In this document: positions 20,354-29,889 of the stretch, in pieces
Numbering within the stretch: the stretch's first letter is position 1
Layout of the letters: every line of letters starts with the position of its first letter
Origin: Xenorhabdus griffiniae
GTDB taxonomy: Bacteria; Pseudomonadota; Gammaproteobacteria; Enterobacterales; Enterobacteriaceae
Assembly (NCBI RefSeq): GCF_037265215.1
Contig: NZ_CP147737.1
Location: forward strand, 1,706,001 to 1,770,000
Length of the DNA: 64,000 nucleotides
Direction of reading: 5' to 3'
Notes under the pieces: model-generated
Database searches by the model: none
What the model saw: only the letters and a program-made list of their open reading frames with translations
Told to the model about the DNA's origin: nothing
Made by a program: the position numbers and the translations under genes

Positions 20354-22210
20354 ATGAAAAGATTGTTGACGACACTCATTATTTTGTTAGTAGTCATTGT
20401 AGCTGGCCTGACGGCATTGGTTATGCTGGTTAATCCAAATGATTTTCGTGGCTACATAATCAAACAAGTACAAAAGAAGAGTGGCTACCAGCTTGTGTTG
20501 CAGGATGACTTGCGTTGGCATGTTTGGCCCAAGTTAAGCATTCTTACCGGTGAGATCTCGTTGACTGCTGAGAATGCCAAGGTACCAACCATTGTGGCTG
20601 AAAATATGCGTCTGGATGTGGAGTTGTTGCCACTGCTGTCTCATCAACTTTCAGTCAAAGAGGTGATGTTGAAAGGCGCTGTTTTGCGGTTCACGCCGGA
20701 TAGTCAGCCGCAAAAGCAGCCAGAAGCCCCAATTGCGCCGGAAAGTGATATGCATTATCCAGGCGTCACGGGAAGCCAGGCTTGGAAACTGGATATTGCC
20801 AGAATCAGATTAGTGGATAGCTTACTGATCTGGCAAACCAACGCACATGCCCAATTAAATGTTCGTGATCTCAATTTATTGCTGGAACGCGGTGATCAAG
20901 ATCACGTTAACCTTAACCTCCGCAGTAAAATCAATAAAAATCAGCAAGAGCTGTCATTTGAGCTTAATTCGTCAGTAGATATTTCTGATTATCCCCAGCA
21001 GCTATCGGCCGACATTCATTCCTTTGAATACCAATTACAGGGCGTTGGGTTACCATCTGCGGGTATCCAGGGAACGGGCAGTAGTATAGTAAAATATCAG
21101 GCGGCACCTGAATCAATTGCGCTGCAAAAAATAGCCTTGACAATGAATGATGGGAGTGAACTAAAAGGGAATATTACTGCCGTTTTGCAAGATAAACCGC
21201 AATACGCTATCAACTTGAGTTCAGCCAAATTCAATTTGGATAACTTGTTGGGGTGGGATGCCTTACCGAAAAATACGCCGCAGGCAAAACATGATTATCG
21301 GATTGAAAATAATTCCTTAAAACCGGTGATTGCAACGTCGGTTTCGCCATTGTCTAACTATGACCTTAGCTTTTTACAAGGGTTTAATGCTGATATTTCA
21401 TTGGCAGCAGATAAATTCATTTATCAGGGCATGGATATTGACCATTTTGGTCTGCAAGCTATCAATAACAGTGGCCTGGCGAAAATCACTAAATTAAGTG
21501 GCAACGTGTTTGGTGGGCATTTTGCGCTGCCGACATCAATTGATGCCACGGTTATTCCGGCAAAACTGCACACAAAGCTGTTCTTGCAACGGATTGAGAT
21601 ACAATCTTTATTAACTGCATTGGCATTGCCATCGATATTCAGCGGTCAGCTTAATGTTGATGGTGATCTTTTGGGAGAGGGTTACGATGAGTACGCAATT
21701 TCTCATTATTGGCAAGGTGATTTGAATATCGATCTAAAAAACGCGCGTCTGGAAGGATTGAATATTCCTCAGCTTATTCAACAATCTTTTGCGCGGGCAA
21801 CAGATCAAGTCGGCCAACCGACAAATACAAATGATTTCACTGAAGCTAAAAATATGTCAGTGAAAGCCCAATTGGAGCACGGTGAGGTTAAAATTAGTGA
21901 GCTTGTAGCGAATTCAGGCATATTCAATATTAAAGGGCAGGGAAAAGCTAATTTACTGAAACAGAACACCGATGTTTCATTATGGGTGCAATTAACCAAT
22001 GGATGGGGTAAGCAGAACGAGTTTGTACGTCGTCTGGCGCAGTTAAAAATCCCATTGCGGGTTTATGGTGACTGGAACAATCTGCAATATGCGTTGAACG
22101 TAGAACCCATGTTGCGTGATGAATTACAGCAGAAGGCGAAAAGCTGGCTCGAAAATAACAGCAATAATGAAAACATTAAGGCATTAGAAGATCTGCTCAA
22201 GAAAAAATAG
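20354..22210 (+). CDS. asmA: AsmA, AsmA-like envelope protein
   Basis: 618 residues (E. coli 617). One N-terminal membrane segment (about residues 5-27, LTTLIILLVVIVAGLTALVM) anchors a long periplasmic beta-rich domain. The conserved NPNDFRGYI segment just after the anchor and a C-terminal AsmA_2-type region (LNIDLKNARLEGLNI, GIFNIKGQGKANL) are visible. AsmA-like proteins are implicated in outer-membrane assembly and phospholipid transport. The last codons overlap the U-tract of a terminator that serves the opposite-strand tail-fibre gene. Confidence 0.94.
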   Translation: MKRLLTTLIILLVVIVAGLTALVMLVNPNDFRGYIIKQVQKKSGYQLVLQDDLRWHVWPKLSILTGEISLTAENAKVPTIVAENMRLDVELLPLLSHQLSVKEVMLKGAVLRFTPDSQPQKQPEAPIAPESDMHYPGVTGSQAWKLDIARIRLVDSLLIWQTNAHAQLNVRDLNLLLERGDQDHVNLNLRSKINKNQQELSFELNSSVDISDYPQQLSADIHSFEYQLQGVGLPSAGIQGTGSSIVKYQAAPESIALQKIALTMNDGSELKGNITAVLQDKPQYAINLSSAKFNLDNLLGWDALPKNTPQAKHDYRIENNSLKPVIATSVSPLSNYDLSFLQGFNADISLAADKFIYQGMDIDHFGLQAINNSGLAKITKLSGNVFGGHFALPTSIDATVIPAKLHTKLFLQRIEIQSLLTALALPSIFSGQLNVDGDLLGEGYDEYAISHYWQGDLNIDLKNARLEGLNIPQLIQQSFARATDQVGQPTNTNDFTEAKNMSVKAQLEHGEVKISELVANSGIFNIKGQGKANLLKQNTDVSLWVQLTNGWGKQNEFVRRLAQLKIPLRVYGDWNNLQYALNVEPMLRDELQQKAKSWLENNSNNENIKALEDLLKKK

Positions 22211-22231
22211 GTGATCGCCGAAGCGATCACC
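22202..22231 (-). terminator. Terminator of the tail-fibre gene, inside the asmA 3' end
   Basis: On the minus strand GGTGATCGC, tetraloop TTCG, GCGATCACC, then TATTTTTTC. The stem is a perfect 9 bp closed by a C(UUCG)G loop. The U tract corresponds to the final Lys codons of asmA on the plus strand. A T run at 22251-22258 also lies downstream on the plus strand but is too far to be the usual U tract for asmA. Confidence 0.85.
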
Positions 22232-22259
22232 CGAATTACCGAACTTACTGTTTTTTTTA

Positions 22260-25200
22260 TTAATACCCTACAACCTGGTAATAGAAGTTTGGAACCCAAC
22301 CTAATTGAGGTGTTGTGACGGATATTGTGAAGGTATCCTTCGACAAACCATCACCGTTTACATTGCCTCGCTGTGTTTTGACATCAGCCAGGTAACTGGG
22401 GCGTTGATTATCAAAATTATCTCCGACGACACTTGCCTGGCATGAGATGATGCCATTTGGCAAAGTCGTGGGCAGTTGGATCTTATAGAAATGGGTATAG
22501 TAAGTCACTCCACCGATCTCGGCTGCATGAGAATCCCCAATGGGTTCACTGCCTACAGCCACCCCATTTATCATAAGTATTTCACCCAGCTTGATGATGG
22601 TGTGCTCGTCCGTGATTCGACGTGACTCAATACCTAATCCAATCAGATTACCCAAGCCTAAATTTCTTACAAAGGCTTGTTTATCAGGAATATCCGCCCC
22701 GTTTTTGCTTTTCGCCAGTCGGCTATCAGCGTCAGCTTTGGCTGCCACCGCATTGGTATTGGCATCACTCGCTAATACCTCAATTTTGTTGATATGAGTA
22801 TCAACCTCGACTTTGCTATAAGCGCCTACATCAGAAGCGGTCAGTTTAATATCGGATAATAGTGCCTTGCCATTGACAGTGCGTGTAAGTGGCACTCGGC
22901 TATCTGCATTGTTATTAGCTTTATTTGCCAGACTCTTGATATCTTCAAGGCGATTTTCTACCTCTACTTTAGTATAGGCATTCACATCAGAGGCCGTCAG
23001 ATCAATATCGGATAACAGAGCCTTGCCATTCACAGTGCGAGTCAATGGGACTTTGTGCTCCGCAGTGTTATAGGCATTATTGGCTGTCTCCTTGACTTCA
23101 TCGATAAGGATGTTGATCTCTGCCTTGTTATAGGCATCTACATTGGCTGCGGTGAGTTCAATGTCTGTTGACAGTTCTTTGCCATTGACCTTACGGGTTG
23201 ATGGCACTTTGCTGTCAGCAAGTTGAACAGCCGAATTCGCTGTCTGATTGGCGGCATCAGCCCGTTTGTCAATTTTGTCGATACTCTCATCGAGTTCCGC
23301 TTTATTGTAAGTACCAACGTCAGCGGCATTCAGCTCAATATCCGTTAACAGCTCTTTGCCGTTTACCTTACGAGTTGATGGTACTTTGCTATTGGCATCT
23401 TTACTGGCTGTCTCAGCTTTGTTATAGGCAGATTCCGCCAGCTTATCGACCTTGCCGACACGATCATCGATTTCTACTTTGTTATAAGTACCGACATCAG
23501 CCGCAGTCAGCTCAATATCCGTTAACAGCTCTTTACCATTAACCTTGCGAATGGATGGGACTCTGTTATCAACCTTTTTAAGAGCTTCATTTGCGTTCTG
23601 ATTGGCAATATCTGCCAGGGCCTTAACATCCTTGATCTGAGCGTCAGTTTCGCCTTTGTTATAGGCATCAACATCCGCCGCAATCAGTTGAATATCTGCT
23701 GATAGCTCTTTGCCATTGATTCTGCGGGATTTGGGAACTTTTTGGTCAAGCTCTTGGATGGCGTTATAGGCATTATCATTGGCGGTGTTAGCTAATTGTT
23801 GGACATTATCAATTTGTGTTTTGACACCACTAATAAGGTCATCCGTTTCCTTCTTGTTGTAGGCATGGACATCGGATGCTGTCAGTTCAATATCCGTTAA
23901 CAGCTCCTTGCCATTGACCTTACGGGTTGATGGGACTCTATTCTTGGCATCTTGAATTGCGGTATTTGCGTTGTTATTAGCAGATTCCGCCAGCTTATCT
24001 ACCTTTCCAATACGATCGTCGATTTCCACCTTATTGTAAGTGCCGACATCCGCTGCACTTAGCTCAATGTCAGTGGTCAGCGCTTTGCCATTAACTTTGC
24101 GAGTTGATGGGACGCTGTGAGCAACCTCATTAAGAGCTTCACTTGCACGTTGATTGGCCGTTTCTGCCAGTTTATCAACCTTGCCGATGCGATCATCAAT
24201 CTCTGCTTTGTTGTAAGTATCAACATCTGCGGCAGTCAGGTGAATATCTGCTGACAGCTCCTTACCATTAACCTTACGGGTTAACGGGACCTTACTCTTA
24301 GCCTCCTGAGTCGCGGTATTGGCATTATTATTAGCGTTTTCAGCTAAGTTATTAACATTGTCGATCTGTACTTTGACATCTTTGATGATGGCATCAGTTT
24401 CTTCTTTACCATAGGCACCAACATCAACTGCGCGTAATTCAATGTCAGATAATAGCTCTTTGCCATTGATTTTGCGGGATTCCGGGACTTTTTTGCCAAG
24501 TTCTTGAATAGCGGTATTGGCGTTGTTATTGGCCGTTTCCGTTAGCTTTTCAACATTACTAATACGATCGTCGATTTCTACTTTATTATAAGTACCGACA
24601 TCCGCCGCACTTAATTCAATATCTGTTGTTAACTCTTTGCCATTGATCTTGCGGGATTCAGGGACTTTTTTGCCAAGTTCTTGAGTCGCGGTATTGGCGG
24701 TGTTATTAGCCGTGTCAGCTATTTTCTGAACTGTGTTGATTCGATCATCAATTTCTTTTTTATCGTAAGTGTCAACATCATTTGCGGTTAACTGTATATC
24801 TGTTATTAACTCTTTGTTGTTGATCTTGCGATCTGTTGGGACTTTTTTGTCCAACTGTTTCAGGGCGTCGTTGGCATTCTCATTAGCTGTGTTAGCCGAT
24901 TTCTCAACGTTTGCGATAAGCCCATTGACTTCCTGTCTGGTGTAGGCATTCACATCATGTGCGGTAATTTCGACATCGGTTAACAACTCTTTTCCGTTTA
25001 TTTTACGGGATAATGGAACCTTAGTGTTTGCCAGCTCAGCAGCTTTCTTGGCTGATTGCTTGGCTTCATCAACAAGAGTGTCGGTTTGAATTTTGTCATA
25101 AGCGCCGATATCTGTTGTTGTCAGTTCAATATCTTTGGACAGTTCTTTACCGTTAACTTTACGTGTTGATGGTACATATTTATTTGTCGAGAGTACCAAA

Positions 25201-25817
25201 TTAACCGATTCATTGGCTTGATTGGCTAATTCATATGCTGTTTTGACTGCCTTGGGCGTTGCAGCATGAACTTCGCTGTCACTGCCGACTTCATTACTTA
25301 ACGCAACAAATCCTTTTTTTCCTAAAGTGGCGCTTGGGTGATTACGGCTTTCAGCGTGTTCTTTAATTTTTTCTCTCACATAATTGCGAGAGGCAAAACC
25401 GGAAAGCAGTTCTTTTATCCACCCTGTCAGGCCATTGTTGCTAACCGTCAGCGCCATACGGATAGCTTGTTCCTGGGATTCTGGTTTGTAGAGTTCGGCA
25501 CAATTTCCTACCGCAATCAATGTACCGTCTTTATCAAATAGGCCAATTTCACGAACCCACCAATTACCTTCACCTTCAGGAAGTATTTGTTCGGCAATAA
25601 CTTGGCCAGGTGTTTGGGGGTTGACGATTAAGGCATCAAGTTCAGCGCGGTGTTTTTCATTAATCAATCCTGATTGGTTGACATTGGGTGTGGGTGAACT
25701 GCCACCACCGTCACCTACAGCCATATGGGTAATTTCAAGTTTGACACCTGATGAGGCGGCTCTTTCCAGTTTTTCTGTGCCAGCCTGTGTTAATAATGCA
25801 AAATATTTTGTACTCAT
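22260..25817 (-). CDS. Phage-type tail fibre with 14 internal repeats
   Basis: A 1185-residue protein. Residues about 1-150 are a P2/Mu-like tail-fibre N-terminus (YFALLTQAGTEKLERA, THMAVGDGGG, EGNWWVREIGLFDKDGTLIAVGN), the part that docks to a baseplate. Then come 14 tandem units of about 50-66 residues, consensus VPxxRKVNGKxLxxDIxLTA followed by DVxxYxKxExD and an Ala/Asn-rich helix with coiled-coil character. The last ~140 residues (from RLAKSKNGADIPD) are non-repetitive and presumably form the receptor-binding tip. ATG 25817 has GAGGG five bases upstream; an in-frame ATG at 25916 lacks family support. No tail, lysis, integrase or fibre-chaperone gene is adjacent. It lies between asmA and yegH. 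It could feed an R-type tail encoded elsewhere, or be a relic. Confidence 0.85.
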   Translation of the reverse strand: MSTKYFALLTQAGTEKLERAASSGVKLEITHMAVGDGGGSSPTPNVNQSGLINEKHRAELDALIVNPQTPGQVIAEQILPEGEGNWWVREIGLFDKDGTLIAVGNCAELYKPESQEQAIRMALTVSNNGLTGWIKELLSGFASRNYVREKIKEHAESRNHPSATLGKKGFVALSNEVGSDSEVHAATPKAVKTAYELANQANESVNLVLSTNKYVPSTRKVNGKELSKDIELTTTDIGAYDKIQTDTLVDEAKQSAKKAAELANTKVPLSRKINGKELLTDVEITAHDVNAYTRQEVNGLIANVEKSANTANENANDALKQLDKKVPTDRKINNKELITDIQLTANDVDTYDKKEIDDRINTVQKIADTANNTANTATQELGKKVPESRKINGKELTTDIELSAADVGTYNKVEIDDRISNVEKLTETANNNANTAIQELGKKVPESRKINGKELLSDIELRAVDVGAYGKEETDAIIKDVKVQIDNVNNLAENANNNANTATQEAKSKVPLTRKVNGKELSADIHLTAADVDTYNKAEIDDRIGKVDKLAETANQRASEALNEVAHSVPSTRKVNGKALTTDIELSAADVGTYNKVEIDDRIGKVDKLAESANNNANTAIQDAKNRVPSTRKVNGKELLTDIELTASDVHAYNKKETDDLISGVKTQIDNVQQLANTANDNAYNAIQELDQKVPKSRRINGKELSADIQLIAADVDAYNKGETDAQIKDVKALADIANQNANEALKKVDNRVPSIRKVNGKELLTDIELTAADVGTYNKVEIDDRVGKVDKLAESAYNKAETASKDANSKVPSTRKVNGKELLTDIELNAADVGTYNKAELDESIDKIDKRADAANQTANSAVQLADSKVPSTRKVNGKELSTDIELTAANVDAYNKAEINILIDEVKETANNAYNTAEHKVPLTRTVNGKALLSDIDLTASDVNAYTKVEVENRLEDIKSLANKANNNADSRVPLTRTVNGKALLSDIKLTASDVGAYSKVEVDTHINKIEVLASDANTNAVAAKADADSRLAKSKNGADIPDKQAFVRNLGLGNLIGLGIESRRITDEHTIIKLGEILMINGVAVGSEPIGDSHAAEIGGVTYYTHFYKIQLPTTLPNGIISCQASVVGDNFDNQRPSYLADVKTQRGNVNGDGLSKDTFTISVTTPQLGWVPNFYYQVVGY

Positions 25818-26011
25818 ATAAACCCTCACTTTATCAACAATAAATAGAAGTATTGCTAACTCAGCCACAAGAGACACTGCGTAAGGCTCTTGAACCCGAT
25901 GAAGGCGGTGCGACATCTCCGCTAACGACCATTGGACGGGTTTATTGTACTTAGGGTAATCATGAACAAATACTTTAAAAATTAAATTAAACTGATAAAA
26001 CTTATAGGAAT
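25818..26011. other. Unassigned DNA upstream of the tail fibre
   Basis: About 190 bases between the tail-fibre start and the yegH terminator. The inner ~100 bases stay open on both strands: the minus frame reads MSHRLHRVQEPYAVSLVAEL (in frame with the fibre), and the plus frame ends SPLTTIGRVYCT-stop. I recognise neither. It may be debris of the element that delivered the fibre gene. Confidence 0.35.
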
Positions 26012-26040
26012 AAAAAAAACCGGACTTATGCCGGTTTTTT
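26012..26040 (-). terminator. Intrinsic terminator of yegH
   Basis: AAAAAACCGG, a 7-base loop, CCGGTTTTTT, with A and T runs on both sides. It lies 22 bases after the yegH stop and could act in both directions. Confidence 0.85.
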
Positions 26041-26061
26041 CTCAGTGGGTGATATCGTAGG

Positions 26062-27642
26062 TTATATTTCTGCCGTTTCTTCCACAGTCAGCGGGGTAAT
26101 TTTCACTTTATTGATGCGGTGGCTGGTGATTTCCAGCGCTTCAAACAGATAGTCACTAATTTTCAATTGTTCGCCTTGTTGTGGAATGTGTTGCAGATGT
26201 TCCATCAACAAGCCTGCTAGTGTCTGGTATTCCCGTTTTTCATCCAATGGTAGCGGCACATAAAGCACTAAATCTTCCAGTGGCATAAATCCATTGGCGA
26301 TCCAATATCCCTCTTCCATGACCTGAATATCATGGCGGGCATCGATCTCTCCGCTACCGACAGGAAGATTACCTGTAATGGTTTCCATCACATCAGTGAC
26401 TGTAACCACCCCTTCGACAGAGCCAAATTCATCGACAACAAAGGCAAAATGCGTTTGCGCCTTACGGAATTGTTCCAACGCCTGTAGTAAGGAAAGCGAT
26501 TCCGGGAAAATCAACGGCTGCTGGACTAACTTCCTTAAATCGAAAGTGTTATGCATCAGTTGTTGATTAAGGATATCAATCACATGTACAACGCCAAGCG
26601 GTTCGTCACCACTTTGTTCATCTGTGACTACAATGCGTGTATGTGGCTTTTGTTCCAATAACTTAGTCAATTTTTCCGTAGGGGAATGGACATCAAGATA
26701 AACCACATCATGGCGTGACGTCATGATGCTGCTGACGGTACGTTGTGCCATGCTAAGAACGCGGGCAATCATTTGGCGTTCCTGAGGCTCAAAGATTTCT
26801 TTGCTATCTTCATGATCGGCAATCAGGTCAGAAGTATGGTTATCCAGCGCAGCGTTTTCACGTTTGCCATTTAAAATGTGAAGAACCGCTTCTGCGGTTC
26901 TTTCGCGCAGGGAGCGAGAAGCGCTCAAGAATTTGCGGCGATTGAACTGAGCGAACTGGTTTAGTGCTTCAATCATGATGGAGAAGCCGATGGCCGCATA
27001 GAGATAGCCTTTCGGAATGTGATAACCAAAGCCTTCTGCAACCAGGCTAAAGCCGATCATGAGCAAGAAGCTCAGACACAGGATCACGATTGTGGGATGC
27101 GCATTGACAAATTTTGTCAGCGGCTTGCTGGCCCATATCATCAGGATCATGGCAATGGTGACAGCAGCAATCATGATACCAATATGGTTGACCATTCCTA
27201 CGGCGGTGATAACAGAATCCAGAGAGAATACCGCATCTAAGACGATAATTTGCACAACAACCGCCCAGAAGCTGGCTCCTTTGCGTTGTTGATGAGTATG
27301 TAACATTTTTCCTTCCAACCGTTCATTCAATTCCATGGTCGCTTTGAACAGCAAGAAGATCCCTCCTATCAACATAATTAAATCACGGGCACTGAAACGG
27401 TGCTCCCATAAAGTAACCAATGGATTAGTCAGGGAAATGAGCCAGGATAGGCTAAATAGCAGCAATATCCTCATGACAAGGGCACAGGAAAGCCCTGTCA
27501 GGCGAGCTTTATCTCTCTCTTTTTCAGGTAGTTTATCTGCCAGAATGGCAATGAATATTAAGTTGTCTATTCCGAGAACAATTTCTAAAACGATAAGTGT
27601 GGCCAGACCTGCCCATATCGTCGGATCAGCGATCCATTCCAT
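26062..27642 (-). CDS. yegH: TerC/CBS/CorC-domain membrane protein YegH
   Basis: 526 residues (E. coli YegH 527). An N-terminal TerC-like membrane domain with about seven segments ([37 protein letters not shown]) includes the acidic intramembrane motif GIDN. A CBS pair follows (about 300-420; [31 protein letters not shown]), then a CorC/HlyC C-terminal domain (about 430-515). TerC-family proteins are linked to metal ion efflux during protein secretion; YegH itself is uncharacterised. Start ATG 27642. It keeps its E. coli position near asmA, but on the opposite strand from gnd and with the tail fibre in between. Confidence 0.92.
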   Translation of the reverse strand: MEWIADPTIWAGLATLIVLEIVLGIDNLIFIAILADKLPEKERDKARLTGLSCALVMRILLLFSLSWLISLTNPLVTLWEHRFSARDLIMLIGGIFLLFKATMELNERLEGKMLHTHQQRKGASFWAVVVQIIVLDAVFSLDSVITAVGMVNHIGIMIAAVTIAMILMIWASKPLTKFVNAHPTIVILCLSFLLMIGFSLVAEGFGYHIPKGYLYAAIGFSIMIEALNQFAQFNRRKFLSASRSLRERTAEAVLHILNGKRENAALDNHTSDLIADHEDSKEIFEPQERQMIARVLSMAQRTVSSIMTSRHDVVYLDVHSPTEKLTKLLEQKPHTRIVVTDEQSGDEPLGVVHVIDILNQQLMHNTFDLRKLVQQPLIFPESLSLLQALEQFRKAQTHFAFVVDEFGSVEGVVTVTDVMETITGNLPVGSGEIDARHDIQVMEEGYWIANGFMPLEDLVLYVPLPLDEKREYQTLAGLLMEHLQHIPQQGEQLKISDYLFEALEITSHRINKVKITPLTVEETAEI

Positions 27643-27931
27643 ATAATTTGTTTTACCTTTTAGTGGGACGGCATTTGCCGACTATTCAATAATGAGGATT
27701 GAAATGCGAAATATCAATAGATGATTTATCTCAGTTGGAAATTTTTTCAGCAAAAAAACGTCACGACGATATCGGTTGCATCAATAACTATCACCGATGA
27801 CCATTCCTGAGTTAACATGTGACTTCATTAACAAATTGCCCGCTCTGTTTTGTTGCATACGGTATGTACACACTCGGTATCACGTATAGCATCTTGGGCG
27901 GGCGGCAGTCATTATTAGACGGGAGTTATTC

Positions 27932-29338
27932 ATGTCCAAACAACAGATCGGTGTTGTCGGTATGGCGGTAATGGGGCGCAACCTGGCGTTGAATATTGAA
28001 AGCCGTGGTTACTCTGTATCTATTTTTAACCGCTCCAGCGATAAAACAGATGAAGTTATTGCTGAAAATCCAGGGAAAAAATTAGTTCCAAGTTATTCCA
28101 TTGAAGAGTTTGTCGATTCGCTGGAAAAGCCACGTCGTATTCTGTTGATGGTTAAGGCTGGTGAAGCTACGGATAAAACCATTGCATCGCTGATGCCACA
28201 TTTGGATAAGGGTGACATTCTGATCGATGGTGGCAACACCTATTTTCAGGATACTATTCGCCGTAATCATGAGTTGTCTGCACAGGGCATTAATTTTATC
28301 GGGACGGGGGTTTCTGGTGGCGAAGAGGGAGCGTTGAAAGGTCCTTCAATTATGCCAGGTGGTCAGAAAGAAGCTTATGAGTTGGTAGCCCCAATTTTGA
28401 AAGAGATCGCAGCTCAGGTTGATGGCGAACCTTGTGTGACTTATATCGGGGCAGATGGTGCAGGTCATTATGTGAAGATGGTTCACAATGGCATTGAATA
28501 TGGTGATATGCAGCTGATTGCAGAAGCTTATTCTCTGTTGAAAAGCGCATTGAACCTAAACAATCAGGCGTTGGCTGAAGTATTCAGTGACTGGAACCAG
28601 GGTGAATTAAGCAGCTATTTGATCGAAATTACTGCTGATATTTTCCGTAAGCAAGATGAAGAGGGAAAATACCTGGTTGACGTGATCCTGGATGAAGCCG
28701 CTAACAAAGGTACCGGTAAATGGACCAGCCAAAGCTCGCTGGATCTGGGTGTTCCAGTAACACTTATTACGGAATCTGTCTTTGCACGCTATATCTCTTC
28801 TCTGAAAGATCAGCGCGTAGCTGCCTCTAAGGTTCTGTCAGGCCCGGACGTTCAGCTGTTCAACGGAGATAAGGCTGAATTTATCGAGAAAGTCCGCCGT
28901 GCCTTGTATTTGGGTAAGATTGTGTCTTACGCGCAAGGTTTTCAGCAGTTGAAAGCGGCATCGGATGAGTACAACTGGGATCTGAACTATGGCGAAATTG
29001 CCAAGATCTTCCGTGCGGGTTGTATTATTCGTGCGCAATTCCTGCAAAAAATCACCGATGCATACAATGAAAACCCAGCTATTGCGAACCTGCTTTTAGC
29101 ACCTTATTTCAAACAAATCGCAGATGAATATCAGCAAGCTCTGCGTGATGTTGTTTCTTACGGTGTGCAGAATGGTATCCCAACGCCAACATTCTCGGCG
29201 GCAATCTCTTATTACGATAGCTATCGTTCGGCTGTATTGCCGGCTAACCTGATTCAGGCACAGCGCGATTACTTTGGTGCGCACACTTACAAGCGTACTG
29301 ATAAAGAAGGTGTTTTCCACACTGAATGGTTGGACTAA
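27932..29338 (+). CDS. gnd: 6-phosphogluconate dehydrogenase, decarboxylating
   Basis: Oxidative decarboxylation of 6-phosphogluconate to ribulose 5-phosphate with NADP; pentose phosphate pathway. 468 residues as in E. coli. Seen: nucleotide-binding [45 protein letters not shown], and catalytic-Lys segment [18 protein letters not shown] 27932 is preceded by GGGAG. In E. coli gnd follows the O-antigen genes and precedes ugd/wzz and his; here neither set is present. Three repeats in tandem follow the stop. Confidence 0.97.
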   Translation: MSKQQIGVVGMAVMGRNLALNIESRGYSVSIFNRSSDKTDEVIAENPGKKLVPSYSIEEFVDSLEKPRRILLMVKAGEATDKTIASLMPHLDKGDILIDGGNTYFQDTIRRNHELSAQGINFIGTGVSGGEEGALKGPSIMPGGQKEAYELVAPILKEIAAQVDGEPCVTYIGADGAGHYVKMVHNGIEYGDMQLIAEAYSLLKSALNLNNQALAEVFSDWNQGELSSYLIEITADIFRKQDEEGKYLVDVILDEAANKGTGKWTSQSSLDLGVPVTLITESVFARYISSLKDQRVAASKVLSGPDVQLFNGDKAEFIEKVRRALYLGKIVSYAQGFQQLKAASDEYNWDLNYGEIAKIFRAGCIIRAQFLQKITDAYNENPAIANLLLAPYFKQIADEYQQALRDVVSYGVQNGIPTPTFSAAISYYDSYRSAVLPANLIQAQRDYFGAHTYKRTDKEGVFHTEWLD

Positions 29339-29352
29339 TCATTAAATATCTT

Positions 29353-29458
29353 TATACCAATCTAACTTGAAGATGCGTGTGATGTCTCCCCGCGAAGCGG
29401 GGGAGACATCAAGTTTCATATCGTGTTGAAAATGGCCATTTGAAGTTTAATGCGTATA
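29353..29458 (+). repeat. Palindromic repeat, tandem array copy 1
   Basis: Forward unit TATACCAATCTAACTTGAAG ... TTGAAGTTTAATGCGTATA with hairpin TCTCCCCGCGAAGCGGGGGAGA. It carries the variant segment GTTGAAAATGGCCATTTGAAG near its right end, shared with copy 2 only; the last TA is shared with copy 2. Confidence 0.93.
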
Positions 29459-29562
29459 TACCAATCCAACTTCAAGATGTATGTAATTTCTCCCCGCGAA
29501 GCGGGGGAGACATCAAGTTTCATAGCGTGTTGAAAATGGCCATTTGAAGTTTAATGCGTATA
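29457..29562 (+). repeat. Palindromic repeat, tandem array copy 2
   Basis: Forward unit joined to copies 1 and 3 through overlapping TATATA. Its right half is almost identical to copy 1, including AAAATGGCCATTTG. Confidence 0.93.
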
Positions 29563-29665
29563 TACCAATCCAACTTCAAGATGCATGTAATTTCTCCCCG
29601 CGATGCGGGGAGAAATCAGGTTTCATATCGTGTTGTAAATTGCAACTTGAAGTTTAATGCGTATA
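29561..29665 (+). repeat. Palindromic repeat, tandem array copy 3
   Basis: Forward unit with the more usual interior (TCATATCGTGTTGTAAATTG) and hairpin CTCCCCGCGATGCGGGGAG. It closes the array 31 bases before a small minus-strand reading frame. Confidence 0.93.
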
Positions 29666-29695
29666 TAAGAAATGATGTGAAATAAAATTAAAGCA

Positions 29696-29836
29696 TCAAT
29701 CTAGAGGTTGCCACGCAAGCAATCGTTGGGCAAATCTCTCTAACCAGTGTGCTATCTCCGCATCGTGAAGATAAAGATATATGGTGAGGCAGAAGATAGT
29801 CAGGCTGAGTATTACCAGAACAAAAATATTATTCAT
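29696..29836 (-). CDS. Small single-pass membrane peptide, 46 aa
   Basis: Short reading frame with a clear membrane segment (NNIFVLVILSLTIFCLTIY, residues 2-20) and a soluble amphipathic tail (LHDAEIAHWLERFAQRLLAW). The ATG at 29836 is preceded by GGGTGA at a good distance; another in-frame ATG lies five codons upstream. It starts 53 bases after the yeaK stop on the same strand. In E. coli the small membrane protein YoaI is encoded next to yeaK, but I see no sequence likeness beyond size and hydrophobicity. Function unknown. Confidence 0.55.
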   Translation of the reverse strand: MNNIFVLVILSLTIFCLTIYLYLHDAEIAHWLERFAQRLLAWQPLD

Positions 29837-29889
29837 ATAATAATCACCCATTTTACCTGGTTAAATTATAGCAAACTTTAAATTGTCTT

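Noticed and set aside
22251..22258. T run as an asmA terminator U tract
   Set aside because: It is 20 bases beyond the hairpin. The properly placed U tract is on the minus strand, so the hairpin is assigned to the tail-fibre gene.
25818..25916. 33-codon N-terminal extension of the tail fibre
   Set aside because: The family N-terminus begins at MSTKYFALLTQAG, with GAGGG five bases upstream of ATG 25817; the extension resembles no fibre domain.
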